DNA of 64,000 nt from Diplolepis rosae (GCA_030998225.1 JAPYXD010000169.1:682001-746000); one strand, 5' to 3'; positions 15,070 through 26,826 are shown, counted from the stretch's first letter. Notes: generated from the letters alone by a model not told the origin. A program made the numbers and translations.

Positions 15070-17105
15070 CAGGGTGTCCCAGGACTCAAGGTACATATTA
15101 ATATTTTTGAATTCCAAAAAAAAACGGAATGAAAAATTCTAATAGAAAAAATTTGTGAAGTGTATAATTACTGAGTAATTAGTAATTAAAATTGACCAAT
15201 CATAAAAATGCGTTAGATAGACGACTGTTTATATGCTATCGCTGAGAGAGTGTGAGAATGCAAGTTCAGATCGTATAATTTCCCCTCAGTTTATTTTTGT
15301 AGGAGGTGCATTCTTTGGTGCAACTTCACACTTAAACGAGATTCAAAAATTAAAAAGTATCTTTTTCGTAGCTACCAAATTAGAAAACATTGCTTGATGA
15401 GTTAATTACCTTATTTAAAATGTATGCGTTTTTGAATTTTGTACAATCCTCCTGAATTCTTGGTATTCCGCAGAATTCTCTCGAGTTCTGTAGAAACCAC
15501 TTTAACACCGTGATGCCAGCTTTTAAATATATTTATTTATTATATCCTTAAATTTGGCATAAGAACAGACAAAAAATTCAAGATACTAGCAATTTTTATT
15601 TTTTTAGAAAACTTATTTATTTAAAATTGACTGAGCAACAAGTTTATAATGACTGTACAAGTTATAATTATAAATCAAAACAAATAAATGAAACGATACT
15701 AAGGTACACTACTGATGGTTTTTGTTTTAATTTCTACCACTCCCAGGGCATCGAAGTTGATGAAAAAGGAGTTTCTGTTTTCAAAGTCCTAGTAGAGCGG
15801 GCGTGAATTTGTTTCGCTGCTTAGTAGCAACTCCTGTCTCTCGCCTGGCACGATTTTGCACTAACCAACACACTATTTGGTATTGTAAAAAAATCAGTGG
15901 ATTAAAGAAAAATCAAGACAAATTGCTTTGAAAAAGAGAAGTCAACGTGCTTTCAAACGAAGTACTTCTCTTTACCAGATTTTTATTCAATCCTGCTCGG
16001 GATATATCAATAAAAATTACTTCTTTCTGCTACTACTTCTTCTGTCTGCTTGTCGTTAAGACGCGACGACAACAGTCTGATGCCACTAATTCACTTTTGT
16101 GAAAATTTCTACTAATTATTAGTGAAATATCAGTATTTAGTTTAGCAATTCTGAAAATTTCACTGAAGTTTTAGTAAATAGTGTCTAATAATTAGTAGCA
16201 ATTTTCCGAACTGGGACCATATCAGTTTGATTCCTGAGCTTTAAAAACTTCGCAAAGCACTTTGGAAGTAGGTGTTTTTTCCGTTCAAATAAATTATTTA
16301 TTTATTTCCTGGAATCATGAGAAATTAAAAAGAGTTTTATAAGAAATTACTCAAATTCAGCAAAATTCGTAAGAATTTGTAGGATTTATTGCATATTTTC
16401 ATAGCTTGAAAAGTATTTGGACGTTTTTAAATTAATTCAAACGCGTTGAAAGGTATTCCACTGAATTCGTGACAACTATGCAGAATTCAAATAACGAGTA
16501 CATCTTCATTCACTGTTAGCTGAGCCATCGACCTATCTTGAATCATTGAGTAAGAATTACGAAAATTGCGAGAAATTTAGTACAATTCGGATGAATTTAC
16601 AGCATTCGAAACACTTGAAATTCCAAATAATTAGATGTATCCAAAAGTGTTCAAGGTAATTCAAAAATGTTAAAGGGATTTCTACAGAACTCGAGAGAAT
16701 TCTGCGGAATATCAAGAATTCAGGGGGATTGTACAAAATTCAAAAACTCATACATTTTAAGTAAGGTAATTAACTCATCAAGCAATGTTTTCTAATTTGG
16801 TAGCTACGAAAAAGATACTTGTTAATTTTTGAATCTCGTTTAAGTGTGAAGTTGCACCAATGAATGCACCTCCTACAAAAATAAACTGAGGGGAAATTAT
16901 ACGATCTGAACTAGCATTCTCACACTCTCTCAGCGATAGCATATAAACAGTCGTCTATCTAACGCATTTTTATGATTGGTTAATTGAAATTACTAATTAC
17001 TCAGTAATTATACACTTCACAAATTTTTTCTATTAGAATTTTTCATTCCATTTTTTTTTGGAATTCAAAAATATTAATATGTACCTTGAGTCCTGGGACA
17101 CCCTG
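15070..17105. mobile_element. 2.0-kb element with 437-base terminal inverted repeats
   Basis: The arms 15070-15506 and 16669-17105 are near-identical inverted copies of equal length, starting CAGGGTGTCCCAGGACTCAA. The right end is followed by TA and the left is preceded by TT, so a TA target duplication may have mutated. The 1.16-kb middle has no transposase-like frame. Ends of CAGGGTGTCC type next to TA are common in insect non-autonomous elements of the Tc1/mariner group, but the long arms make a fold-back element equally possible. Confidence 0.85.
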
Positions 17106-17107
17106 TA

Positions 17108-18950
17108 TATCATTACATCGTAAAACAGATTATAACACAGGTCTGCAAGGTTTTGTTGTTGAAAAGCTATGGGTCGTTTCCGGAGTAATTTTTGACGTAG
17201 AATCAGAATCCGAAATCAGAATCAGCCTATCACGTCAGGATTTTGAGATATTTGAGGTTATGTGCTCGAAAAATGGGGTTTTTCGCTACTTTTGAGGTTA
17301 TGTACAGGGCGCAAGAAATGTTTTTGGTTTTTTTCTCAAATGTCATCATTTAGCACTACTCTTTCCCTTCAAAATGAGCTATTGAACAGTCACAAACGAT
17401 TTTTTTTCACAAAGATACGGCCATATCAAGTTTTGATATTTATCCGGACAACCTTATGAGCATTCACATTGACTCTTTGGTGCATACCATTCTGCATTCG
17501 AAAATTTATCTTGAAAATTTGTGCTTGCGGGTTTTGATGGTCTGTGAATAAGAATTTACAGTCAGAAAATTGACATTAGAGAGCGAAATCTTTTAATTTC
17601 GTAAATTTCGATCCGCCATTTGGAATCCACCGAGACGAAGCTGAGACGCTATCAGTCCTGCGAGCATTGTCGCGAGTCTCGTAATTTCCCGAATTGTGTG
17701 CATTGGCACGTATTCTATTTTATGTGACTCCGGTGCGTATACGAGTTTTTATGCGTACACTTGAATCTAATCTAGTATTGTAGTTGTTTGCGGCGCTAGT
17801 CATTACACTTGATATGTCACGACTAGTCCCGGCCATTTTGATTTTATCGATCTTGTGTAGTAGTAATGGATTTTAGTAGACGCATCCGCAGTTCAAATTT
17901 ACAAGGCTTTGCCAGTAAGATGCTAACGCTGTACCAAGAAGAAGAAGAATAAGAAGAAGGATTGAGCTTCGTTTCATGGCTATGGGCGCATGCGCAGTTC
18001 AATTTTTACATTTCATTCTTTTGTAGCGCAATGTACTACATTGCGCTCCTGTAACTGTAGCGAAAAACCGAGTTTGCGCGCCGGTGGCACATAAAAATAT
18101 TTATAAATTTTTGCTTTTTTTTTTATAAAACGCTACTTTATATGAAAACACAAAACTCCATAAAATTAATGACTTTTTATGAAGTCAACTTAAATTTTTT
18201 TTATAGAGTCCGGTCTTTTTACGAAATGCGATTTTTTATAAAAAAACGAATCCTCATAAAAATACTGACTTTTCATAAAGTCAGCTATACAAAAATTTTA
18301 TTCAGTTTTGATAAGAAAAAGTTCTTTATAAAAATAGAAAACTTTATAAAATGTTCATAAGGTTTACTATATACAAAATTGGTACATTTATTCAGGTTTC
18401 ATAAAATTACACTATTAATACTCATAATGTATACATTTTTTTAAAATGTTTACTTTATAAAAAAAACTATATGAAAATTTTACAAAGTTGAGAATTTTTA
18501 TAAGAGTTTTAAAAGCCCCCTATTTTATAGCAAAATTTCCGATGGTAAGTAAAGTCCGATCAAAAATAGGAAAATGTTCTATAAGGATTTTCTGGGGTTA
18601 AAATGCCATAAATTATAGAATTTCGCCTAAAAAAAAAGAAGAAACTAAGATATATTTTTCTCAGTGTATACTTATTTTCAGTAAGTGAAATATAGCAATC
18701 GACTTACTCAACTTTCGCAGAAGATTTTATAAAATTTTGTACTTATTCGCTGATGTGCAGTAATTTTTATACCGTTTAGCCCAATTGCTAAAATCTAGAA
18801 AGCGCTTTTTGATATTCAGAATATAATTCTAATAATCGGAAATTCCTTTTTTCCACGTAAAAATGATGGAATTGCAGTTTTCACTTAATCGACTGAAATA
18901 GTAGATTGAGCAACTACGAAAAAAAAAGTTTAAAAATAATAATTTGAAAA
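17108..18950. other. Noncoding DNA with AT-rich TTTATAAA block
   Basis: I see no convincing gene. Short open frames at 17086-17459 and 18142-18360 have no domain and probably arise by chance. From 18110 to 18530 the DNA is a degenerate series of TTTATAAAA-type units about 30 bases apart. A small perfect hairpin (AGCGCAATGTA, one base, then its complement) lies at about 18023-18046, in a CpG-containing patch at 17640-18090. Confidence 0.5.
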
Positions 18951-18952
18951 TA

Positions 18953-20241
18953 CACTACCGTCGGAAATTGTGCGCACGATGCTTGTCATCGCTATTAAAA
19001 ATCACTGCTGACTTTGAACCACGATATCTCGGTAAAAAAAAGAGATAGGGCATTTTTAAAAATGCAGTTGGAAATCTTATGAAATTCCACGTCTAGTGAT
19101 GCTCAATAAATATTTTGTTCACTTTCTGAAAATAATACAGCACGTGAAGAGTTAAAAAAAAAAATTCAAGATTTTCTCAAATTCTCTACCACAACTTCAA
19201 CTTTTTGCATGACCTAGGAAATTTTTTTTCGAAATCTGAAAATCATACGACATAAAGTCTAAAATATTATCTTTAATTTAAGCCAAGAAAACTTGAAAAA
19301 TATTCATGGGTGCCCGAGATACGATTAAAAATGTTTAATCGTATCTAAGTTGATTTTTAATCGACGATCACGGTTCTCGGTCGGTTTGTTGCTCGCCTCC
19401 TTCGTTGAGGCAGGACCGAATAGGCCACGCACAAAGGTGGCGCTTAAGTGGAGCCCACTTATATGTATTTTTGATTCTGTCTATTAGTAATTTTTATTTC
19501 TAATTATTTTAAATTTAAAAAAATATTTATTGTTATTTGTGACTATTAGAAATTATTTAAATCCAATATTATCCCCATATTAACGAATAGAACAATGATA
19601 TGTAAACATTTTTTATTTGCTAAAATTCTTATAAACTAGAACATTAATGAAAATTTTAATAGTCATTGTAAATATCAACTAAGAATGAAAGGAAAGGAAA
19701 TAAAGGAAACACGTTCTTAGATCGAGGAACATATAAGAGAACTCAACTTAAGCGCTACCTTTGTGCGTGGCCTATTCGGTCCTGCCTCAACGAAGGAGGC
19801 GAGCAACAAATCGGCCGAGAACCGTGATCGTCCATTACAATTCAACTCAGATACGATTGAACATTTTTAATCGTATCTCGGGTACCCATGAATATTTTTC
19901 AAGTTTTCTTGGCTTAAATTAAAGATAAGATTTTAGACTTTATGTCGTATAATTTTCAGATTTCGAAAAAAAATTTCCTAGGTCATGCAAAAAGTTGAAG
20001 TTGAGGTAGAGAATTTGAAAAAATCTTGAATTTTTTTTTCAACACCTCACGTGCTGTATCATTTTCAGGAAGTCAAAAAAATATTCATTGAGCATCACTA
20101 GACGTGGAATTTCATAAGATTTCCAACTGTATTTTTAAAAATGCCCTATCTCTTTTTTTCACCGAGATATCGTGGTTCAAAGTCAGCAGTGATTTTTAAT
20201 AGCGATGACAAGCACCGTGCGCACAATTTCCGACGGTAGTG
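18953..20241. mobile_element. 1.29-kb element with ~500-base terminal inverted repeats
   Basis: Both ends read CACTACCGTCGGAAATTGTG inward and are flanked by TA (18951-18952 and 20242-20243). The arms run to about 19455 on the left and from about 19750 on the right, with few mismatches and small indels. The roughly 300-base middle is AT-rich and noncoding. TA duplication with CACTACCG ends fits a Tc1/mariner-type non-autonomous element with extended arms. Confidence 0.85.
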
Positions 20242-20449
20242 TAAATGTTTTTCCCGTGTTGTACATGATTTTTTTACTCCAGTGGGGTTAAAAAGTGGAT
20301 TTGTTTGTCCTGCAGTGGGAAATAAAATGCACTTTATGATCCGTTAGTTTTAAATAGTATATTGTACAACAAATTTATTTTGTCAGTAAAAAGTTTGATG
20401 CCCGAGCACAGCGAGGGTAACAACCACACGAGTAAAATTAATGTTTTTC

Positions 20450-20545
20450 CTGTCATGCTTTTGTAGCAGGTTTCGTTCTTGCTATCCTGGTGAAAAAATC
20501 ATTCATTTTAAGCAGGGATCCCTTCATGTTAAAAAAGTACCAAGT
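20450..20545 (-). mobile_element. Fragment of a CACGGAG-type MITE
   Basis: This 95-base segment is the reverse complement of 57640-57735, the right part of the complete MITE at 57241-57770, with only a few differences. It stops next to the LTR at 20557, so the gypsy element may have inserted into, or recombined with, a copy of that MITE. Confidence 0.7.
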
Positions 20546-20556
20546 GCGACCGGAGC

Positions 20557-20865
20557 CGCTCACTAAAGGAAGGGAAGGAGTGACGCCGAGAAAGGAATAC
20601 ACAAAAATCAAGCGACCATTTACCACATAATCAGTTTATTACGCATTACACTTCGTGGATCGTAGACCAAGGCACTTAGACATGAATGAACGACCAATGC
20701 CGCGGGAACACGTAACTCGCTCGACAGCGCGGACCATCACCATCGGGAGACCGGGGAAGAAGTAACCGGCGACGGCACGCAACCGCGAAGCATGCCGGGC
20801 CGCGTTCACCCGAATTCCGGTCGCAGGGCTGTGTCCCCACGGGGCACCTATGTAACTTTGTTACA
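20557..20865 (-). repeat. 3' LTR of gypsy element A
   Basis: On the minus strand it starts TGTAACAAAGTTACATAGG at 20865, directly after a purine tract. It contains an AATAAA signal at about 20632-20637 and ends near 20557 with a CA. It is GC-rich compared with the surroundings. The outer border is approximate because no 5' LTR remains for comparison. Confidence 0.65.
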
Positions 20866-20879
20866 ACCCCCCTCCCCCT
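20866..20879 (-). promoter_or_regulatory. Polypurine tract of gypsy element A
   Basis: Minus-strand AGGGGGAGGGGGG lies immediately upstream of the LTR start. It is the expected primer site for plus-strand DNA synthesis. Confidence 0.7.
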
Positions 20880-21103
20880 AAACGGGTTGCGGTCTGTTCT
20901 TTGCTTCTGTTTTTCATTTGTTTTTTTTTTTTTTTTTATGGAGTTGACCGAAACCCATGAAGACATTTTCTATAATTATACATTTTAAATAACTAACAAA
21001 AATATATTTTTTCTTGATGATTATATCTATTAAATCAAATAATAAGTTTCTTAAAAGTATTTTCTTAATTCTAATTTCTTAACTTCAGTCATTATTTTCC
21101 TTT

Positions 21104-21680
21104 ATATACTACTGTTTGCGTTGAATCGTCTGATTCTGTGTCGCTATCGTTGTCCTTTTCTTTCTTGTCTGCGTCTTTTATTTTCTTGTTTTCTTTTAAT
21201 TCGCTCTGTGTTCTTTTAAATTCTTTGTTTTCTTCTTCCTGTTCTTATTTTTCTTCCCATCTTCTAAGTTCTTCTCTTTGTTTCTTCCATTCTCTTTCGT
21301 TTTTTCCTTGTTCTCTTTTCTTGTCTTCTTCTTCTATTTCATTAATGTATGTTCTTTGTAGCTTCTCTTTTTTCCACCTTAGAAAGTCTTCTTCTTGTTT
21401 GCTCTTTTCTTCCCATTCTTTCTTTTCTTCTTCATAACTTCTTATTCCCATTTTTTCTCTGGTTTCTTTGATTATCTTTAGGATTTCTTCTTGCGTTTTC
21501 TTCCCTTTCTTCACTTCGGGTTCTTTTCCTTCCTGTTTCAGTTTTTCCTCTCTATATATCTTCTTAAACTCATTCTTCAATTCTATTTCTCTTCTTGCTT
21601 CCTCTCTTCTTCTTATTTCTTCTTTTCTCTCTTTTTCTTCCTTCAGAGATTCCGGGATATTAGTTTTGTCAATTTACTAT
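21104..21680 (-). pseudogene. Lys/Glu-rich helical tail ORF of gypsy element A
   Basis: After the integrase stop, the minus strand encodes a strongly charged stretch dominated by Glu, Lys and Arg (for example EEEKKEWEEKSKQEEDFLRW). It is open from about 21680 to a stop at 21245 and continues in the same frame to about 21104, ending in an Asp/Ser-rich segment. Its pattern predicts a long single alpha-helix or coiled coil. It has no transmembrane segment, so it is not an env. It may be an extra ORF or a C-terminal extension of pol. Low complexity limits any homology claim. Confidence 0.5.
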
Positions 21681-21701
21681 TCTATGTATGTTCCTATTTG
21701 T

Positions 21702-23186
21702 CTATTTAGTTTTTTCTATATATTTTTTAATGTCTTTTACGTTCCAATTGCCAAGTGACTTACCTTTTCTGTTTTTGATTTCGTAAATTGTCGGTGAGAT
21801 TTTTGTTTTGATGAAAAATGGACCCTCGAAATTTTTGTTTAACTTTTTTGCTATATTATCTGCTTTATTTGACAACGTTTTTTCGCTTCTTAGTACCTGT
21901 TCCCCAATCTCGTAGCTAATTGGTCTACGTCTTAAGTTATAATATTTTGCCTGTCTTTCATTTGCTAATTCTAAATTTTTTTGTACCTCGTCTTTTATTA
22001 TTTTCAACCTGTTTAGTCTCTCTACCCACTTCCCTACTTCTTGTGATTCTATTTTCTCGATGTTTATTAAATCTTTGTTTAGCGTTTGAATTGGTTCTAA
22101 TTCCCTTCCAAAGTTTAAGAATGCTGGTGTGAAACCTGTTGACGAATGTTTACTAGTATTTAGCGCGAATTGTAGGTCTTCCAAATTTTCATCCCATTCT
22201 CTATGGTCTTTTTCGAGGTACGCTTTGATCGCTGTTTTTATTGATCTGTTACATCTTTCTGTTGGGTTTGATTGTGGGTGGTATCGTGGTGTTTTTGAAT
22301 GTCGTATTCCGAAGTTTTGCGTTAACTTCACCATGATTCTGTTTACGAATTCTTTGCCGTTGTCTGTAAATAATATTCTTGGTGTTCCCCATTTCGATAT
22401 GATTTTTCTGTGGAATTCCTTTTCTATCGTTGTTGCTACTTTGTTTTTTATTGGAATTATTTCCACCCATTTGGTGAACATGTCTACGCAAACAAGTATA
22501 TATTGGTTTTTTGCTTTTAACCTTGGCAGTGGGCCCATTATGTCTGCTGCTACTACTGTCCATGGTTCTTCGATTATTCTTTTTCCCAGTAGTCCTACTT
22601 GATTGTTCACTTTTGGTTTAATTCTTTGGCATGTGTCGCATTCTTTTACGTATTTTAATGTTTCTGAATACATTCCTGGCCAAAAATAGTTCTCTGCGAT
22701 TCTTGCATATGTTTTCTCCATGCCCAAGTGTCCTGCTTGTTTACTATCATGGTTTTCTGATAGTGCCTGCTCTCTTAGTTCCTTTGGTACTGTTAGTTTC
22801 CAGGGATTATTATCCAGGTTCAAGCTTGATTTTAACGGATCTGGTATGAAGAAATAAAGTTGGTCGTCCCTTATTCGCCAGTTTGGGTTTTCTGTTGGTT
22901 TCTCCTTTACTTGTTTTAGTTTGTGACTATACCATTCATCCTTAACTTCGCTTGTTTTGTTCTTTTTTGTTTCTTTAATAGTGTGTATAAAGGTTCCATT
23001 ATTTCCGAAAATTTTGGTATAAATCTTCTGTACCATGATGTCATTCCTGTAATTCTTTGCAGTTGTTACACATTTTTTGGTGTTGGGAATTCTAGTATAG
23101 GTTTTATTTTGTCTTCGTCCATTAATAGTCCTTTTTCGTTTACTAAAAATCCTAAGTATTTCACTTCCAAGCATCCAAATTCGCAC
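21702..23186 (-). pseudogene. Integrase of gypsy element A (RNase H deleted upstream)
   Basis: The in-frame product from about 22950 onward is a Ty3/gypsy integrase. It has a zinc finger HDSKQAGHLG...CDTCQ, and the three catalytic positions are visible: Asp in AADIMGPLP, Asp in LFTDNGKEF, and Glu in NPTERCNRS. The C-terminal FEGPF motif follows. The N-terminal part of the open frame (before about 22960) is a wrong-frame extension over the RT connection domain. The RT connection runs directly into the linker that normally precedes integrase, so the RNase H domain with its D-E-D-D residues has been lost. The integrase core itself looks intact. Confidence 0.85.
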
Positions 23187-23419
23187 TTTTCCAGATTTAT
23201 CGTTAATCCTGCTTGGTTAATTTTCTCTAGAACTGTTTCTAAAGTTTTTAAATGTTCTTCGAAGTTCTTTGTCACGATAATTATATCATCTAAGTAGCAG
23301 AATACATTGGGTTTTAAGTCTGGTGTTATTATTTTATCCATTAAGCGCTGAAATGTAGCTGGAGCGTTTGTTAATCCAAATGGCATTCTTTTAAATTTGT
23401 ACATTCCTTTTCCTGGCAC
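23066..23419 (-). pseudogene. Gypsy element A reverse transcriptase, palm
   Basis: The segment contains RMPFGLTNAPATFQRLMD and the catalytic YLDDIIIV, then the thumb block LEKCEFGCLEVKYLGFLVNE. These are the standard Ty3/gypsy motifs. It ends at FPTPKNV, where the frame shifts by one near 23065, and the connection domain continues in another frame for about 40 codons before the RNase H gap. Confidence 0.9.
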
Positions 23420-23506
23420 TGTGAATGCTGTTATCTTTTTTGATTGTTCTTCTAGTGGTATTTGGTGGTATGCTGACCTGAGATCGATTTTTGATATGTA
23501 TTTCTG

Positions 23507-24040
23507 TCATGATTGGTATCGGGTATAGGTCTTTTTCGTTATTTTGTTTACCTTTCTGAAATCTAAACAGAATCTATATTTTCCGTTGGGTTTCTTGATC
23601 ATAACTACCGGGTTTGACCAATCGCTGTCTGAAGGTTCAATTATGTCTTCTTCCAACATTTTATCTATTTCTTCGTACATGTACTCTCTTACTTTGGGTG
23701 AGACATGGTAATATCTTTGTTTAATTGGTTCGTGGCCCTGTACGTTTATTTTGTGTTCTGTCATGTGTGTAGGTTCTAGTTTTATTCCTGTTTTGTTAAC
23801 CTTTCTTTCGATTAATTTTCTTAATTGTTGCTCTTGGTTTTCGTTTAGTTCTATTATCCCCTCGAATTTTTCGTTCTCTGTCTCTTTTCTTTCCCTCGAT
23901 TCTTTTCCATTCTTGTTTTCTTCGTTTCGTTCTCTTTTCAGTTTTAATTTATTCTCTATTTCTTTTTCGGGTTCTTCCTCTATTTCATTTTCCCTTTGTT
24001 TATCCCCACGCATGGCTTTTGCTTTGACAGCTGTTTGCAT
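23507..24040 (-). pseudogene. Gypsy element A reverse transcriptase, N-terminal fingers
   Basis: A Glu/Lys-rich linker (residues 1-70) is followed by the RT fingers, with IKQRYYHVSPK, SNPVVMIKKPNGKYRFCLDF and RKVNKITK. The frame ends in TRYQS about 30 codons before the palm ORF. The palm motif-A region lies between in a shifted frame (around 23425-23515), so at least two frameshifts separate the halves. Confidence 0.85.
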
Positions 24041-24110
24041 TACATTTTCTTTTTCTACGGGACTTCTTGCCTCTGTTCTTTATTTTCTCGTGGGATTAGA
24101 CTTCTCTGTC

Positions 24111-24475
24111 TTACTGGTATTTTGGACCATTTTGTGTCCAAATTATCTGGCCGACTTCAGGCAGGGTATGATTGGTTGGGGTACTAGTGGTTATTTCTCT
24201 CCATTGTAGGTTGTTTGCTGGTCTTACTTCTTGATTTCGCAACTTTATTTTATTTTTTACTCTTGTTCTTTCTTCTAGACTATCCTTTCTTGGTTCTCTT
24301 TCCTTTTCATCCTCGTTCCATATTACTCTGTTTTCCTTTGGGTTTGCTTCTATTTTATATCTAATTTGTGTATTTTTGGTAGCCACCAAATTTTCTTTTC
24401 GAAGTCTAATTTTAATCCTAGCCTTTCCATCATGTCTGTTCCGAGGATTCCTATAGATCTTAGTTCTGGTACCAT
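24111..24475 (-). pseudogene. Gypsy element A protease C-terminus and pol linker
   Basis: Directly at the nested element the minus strand reads IGILGTDMMERLGLKLDF, the second conserved block of retroelement aspartic proteases (ILG-x-D). The first part, with the DIGA active-site loop, lies beyond the nested element at 31062-31438. A charged linker of about 90 residues follows, toward the RT. Confidence 0.75.
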
Positions 24476-24697
24476 GTTACCAGGCCAGATGATGACCTAC
24501 TTCCCCCAGGTTTAGTTACCCATATATGTAGAGGTTGATGACCTCCCCCTCCTAGGTTTAGCTGTCTACATATGTAGAGGTTCAGGCAGGCCTCGTCAGT
24601 TCTTCTCTAACATCTCTCACGAATAAAAACATACAAAGTGACATCAGTTTGATGTCACTACCTTTAAAAATTAGAAAGTTTAGTTTTCACTATAACA
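24476..24697 (+). repeat. 5' LTR of element B
   Basis: TGTTACCAGG...ACTATAACA is matched along its length by 30839-31061. It contains two similar AGGTTTAGYT-TATATGTAGAGGTT units and an AATAAA at about 24623. ACCA precedes it. Confidence 0.95.
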
Positions 24698-24698
24698 T

Positions 24699-24716
24699 TT
24701 TGGCGATCCTGCCACG
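24699..24716 (+). promoter_or_regulatory. Primer-binding site of element B
   Basis: TGGCGATCCTGCC starts two to three bases after the 5' LTR. The TGG start is the expected complement of a tRNA CCA end. Primer identity is not settled by eye. Confidence 0.6.
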
Positions 24717-25539
24717 ATCCGCTTAAGTTCTCGGTTTTTAATTTCTACGAAAATCCACATAGAACGCGGACATGTTCGAGACTTTGAATCGACGGACCCA
24801 AGATGCTAAATAAAATTTTCTAAGTTTTAAAAATAATAATTAATCCGGACTTCACTACGGTAAGACCGAAAACATGAATAAGTAGTGGATAATAAATATT
24901 AGTTGGTGACTTTAGTATCCACTATACAACTTAAATTATGAGTGAAAGATTCAATTAAAATCAAACGAGGCCCGCAATCAGGCGGAAGACGCATCTGCGT
25001 AAGTAAGCAGCCAACGCCCAGCCAGGCAACCGGTTCTCAACAGTAAGCTGACTCATCTCTTCGACACGTCAAGGAAGGCAGGCGGTCTACGGATCCCACA
25101 TCAGGCCACGAGTAGCACAGTAAGCATTACTTCTAGAAAGTGAAAGTATTGTAAACATTTCTCAATCGATCTTGGGCCTTAGAGTATAAATCCTCTTTAC
25201 GTACGTTGCACGGCGACTGTACTACGGTACAGGTGAGGTAAAGTTGAGGCAAGATCGGGTTGGCTATACTCTGTGTGTTCACAAGCACTGGCCACCCTTA
25301 ACAAATTAAGTATCACTACCTCAAAATCAGTAGCAGTTTGTAGCAACTTATACTGCATTTTGTTGTATTAAAAAATAAACATTTAAAATTTTATCGCGAC
25401 ATTCTACACCCGAGTCACAAACAATAGATAAGTAGGTACACTGGCGTTTGATAAACACCGAGATAGCACGCTCTATCAAACCGACTCATCCGACGATACG
25501 GACTCATCCTCTTTAAATTTCCCAATCACAACCACTCTC

Positions 25540-26826
25540 ATGTCTCGAGCACAATCTCCCGTCAGGGCCCAGTCCCCCTCTTACACCACTGACGAATTAC
25601 TAGTAAGGGTTCTCAACCAAATGGAAACTCTGACTATCTCATTCAACGCCCTGAAAAAAGAAAACGAAAATAGGATAGATGAAATTTCAAGATTATCAAA
25701 GAAATTAGGAGGACCAGGGACAGTAGAAACAGACAGTGAATTCCAGCAACGACCAGAAGCGACAGACGACCATTCTTCGGTCGAAGAAAAAACATTCCAA
25801 AGAAAAGAAACATTTAGACCAAGACAGGAAAATATTTATGGTCAATCACAATTTTTCTCAACAACTGTCCCAACAGCACCAAACGAGGAACGGAAAATGG
25901 GAGCCAAGTTAGCAATTGAAACAATAAAGCCAATTAACGGTCAGGACGACATGGGAGTAGAAGATTTTATAAAAACGGTAAAGAGAGCTAGAATAAAATG
26001 CGAAGAACCAGAAATTCTTTTAGATTTAATTTTAGCAAAGAAAATCACACACGTGGCAGAAAAAGCCATTAGATATATGCAAATAAACTCATATGAAGAT
26101 TTATACGCGGCACTCAGACAAAATTTGAGACAAACCAGTTCATTAATTTCATTAAAACCTAAATTAGAAAGCTGCAAGCAAGGCTTAACAGAAACGGTTC
26201 AGAACTTCACGACGAGGTTTCGACAAGTAACAAATGAAATAAATTACCTAGTTCAATCCCAGCACGTAAGCCCCACTAAACGAAGACTTAAAATAGAATT
26301 GGAAGAAGAAGAAGCCGTTAACCGTTACTTATTAAATTTAAAAAGAGAAATTGGAATGCAGGTACGTCTGTTAAAACCGAACACAGTAAACGAGGCTCAA
26401 GCATTAGCCATCGAAACTGAAACATGGTTAAAAGACAGCCAGCCTGTCAGACAAATTATCAAACCACCAGTAAAAATATGGGCCAAATCACCCGGACCAC
26501 CTCGACTCAGTGCAAATACTACACCTAGAGCACGGAATAGTACCATACCACTGAGTGACAGATTTAAAATGAATTGCTTCAAGTGCGGAAAAATAGGTCA
26601 TATATCTTCACAGTGCCAAGTGAAGCAGGTTTTTCCCCCAGGCCATGGTTTCAAGCGACCACCTCCGGTAAGAGCAATCCAAGAGGAAGAAACAGAAGCG
26701 GAAAACATGACAGAGGAAGAAATAACGGAGCAGCTGATCTTCGAGGAATCAGCCGAATTTCTTCCATATGCGGAAGATTACGAACAATGGATGCCAGAAG
26801 AAAAACTAGAAGATACAGATTATTAG
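25540..26826 (+). CDS. gag: Gag of element B
   Basis: A 428-residue open frame. The N-terminal third is polar, with a short coiled-coil region (residues 30-60). The central part (about 120-310) is helical and capsid-like. A single zinc knuckle CFKCGKIGHISSQC lies at about residues 347-360, and an acidic tail follows. It forms the particle core and binds RNA. The ATG at 25540 is the first in frame after the leader. The pol frame overlaps the 3' end in the -1 frame, implying a -1 ribosomal frameshift as in related elements. I did not identify a convincing slippery heptamer. Confidence 0.85.
   Translation: MSRAQSPVRAQSPSYTTDELLVRVLNQMETLTISFNALKKENENRIDEISRLSKKLGGPGTVETDSEFQQRPEATDDHSSVEEKTFQRKETFRPRQENIYGQSQFFSTTVPTAPNEERKMGAKLAIETIKPINGQDDMGVEDFIKTVKRARIKCEEPEILLDLILAKKITHVAEKAIRYMQINSYEDLYAALRQNLRQTSSLISLKPKLESCKQGLTETVQNFTTRFRQVTNEINYLVQSQHVSPTKRRLKIELEEEEAVNRYLLNLKREIGMQVRLLKPNTVNEAQALAIETETWLKDSQPVRQIIKPPVKIWAKSPGPPRLSANTTPRARNSTIPLSDRFKMNCFKCGKIGHISSQCQVKQVFPPGHGFKRPPPVRAIQEEETEAENMTEEEITEQLIFEESAEFLPYAEDYEQWMPEEKLEDTDY

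Noticed and set aside
21138..21709. Ser/Phe-rich plus-strand open frames
   Set aside because: They are the complement of the Lys/Glu-rich minus-strand region of gypsy element A.
22129..22602. Plus-strand frames over the integrase of element A
   Set aside because: They are antisense shadows of a clear minus-strand integrase.
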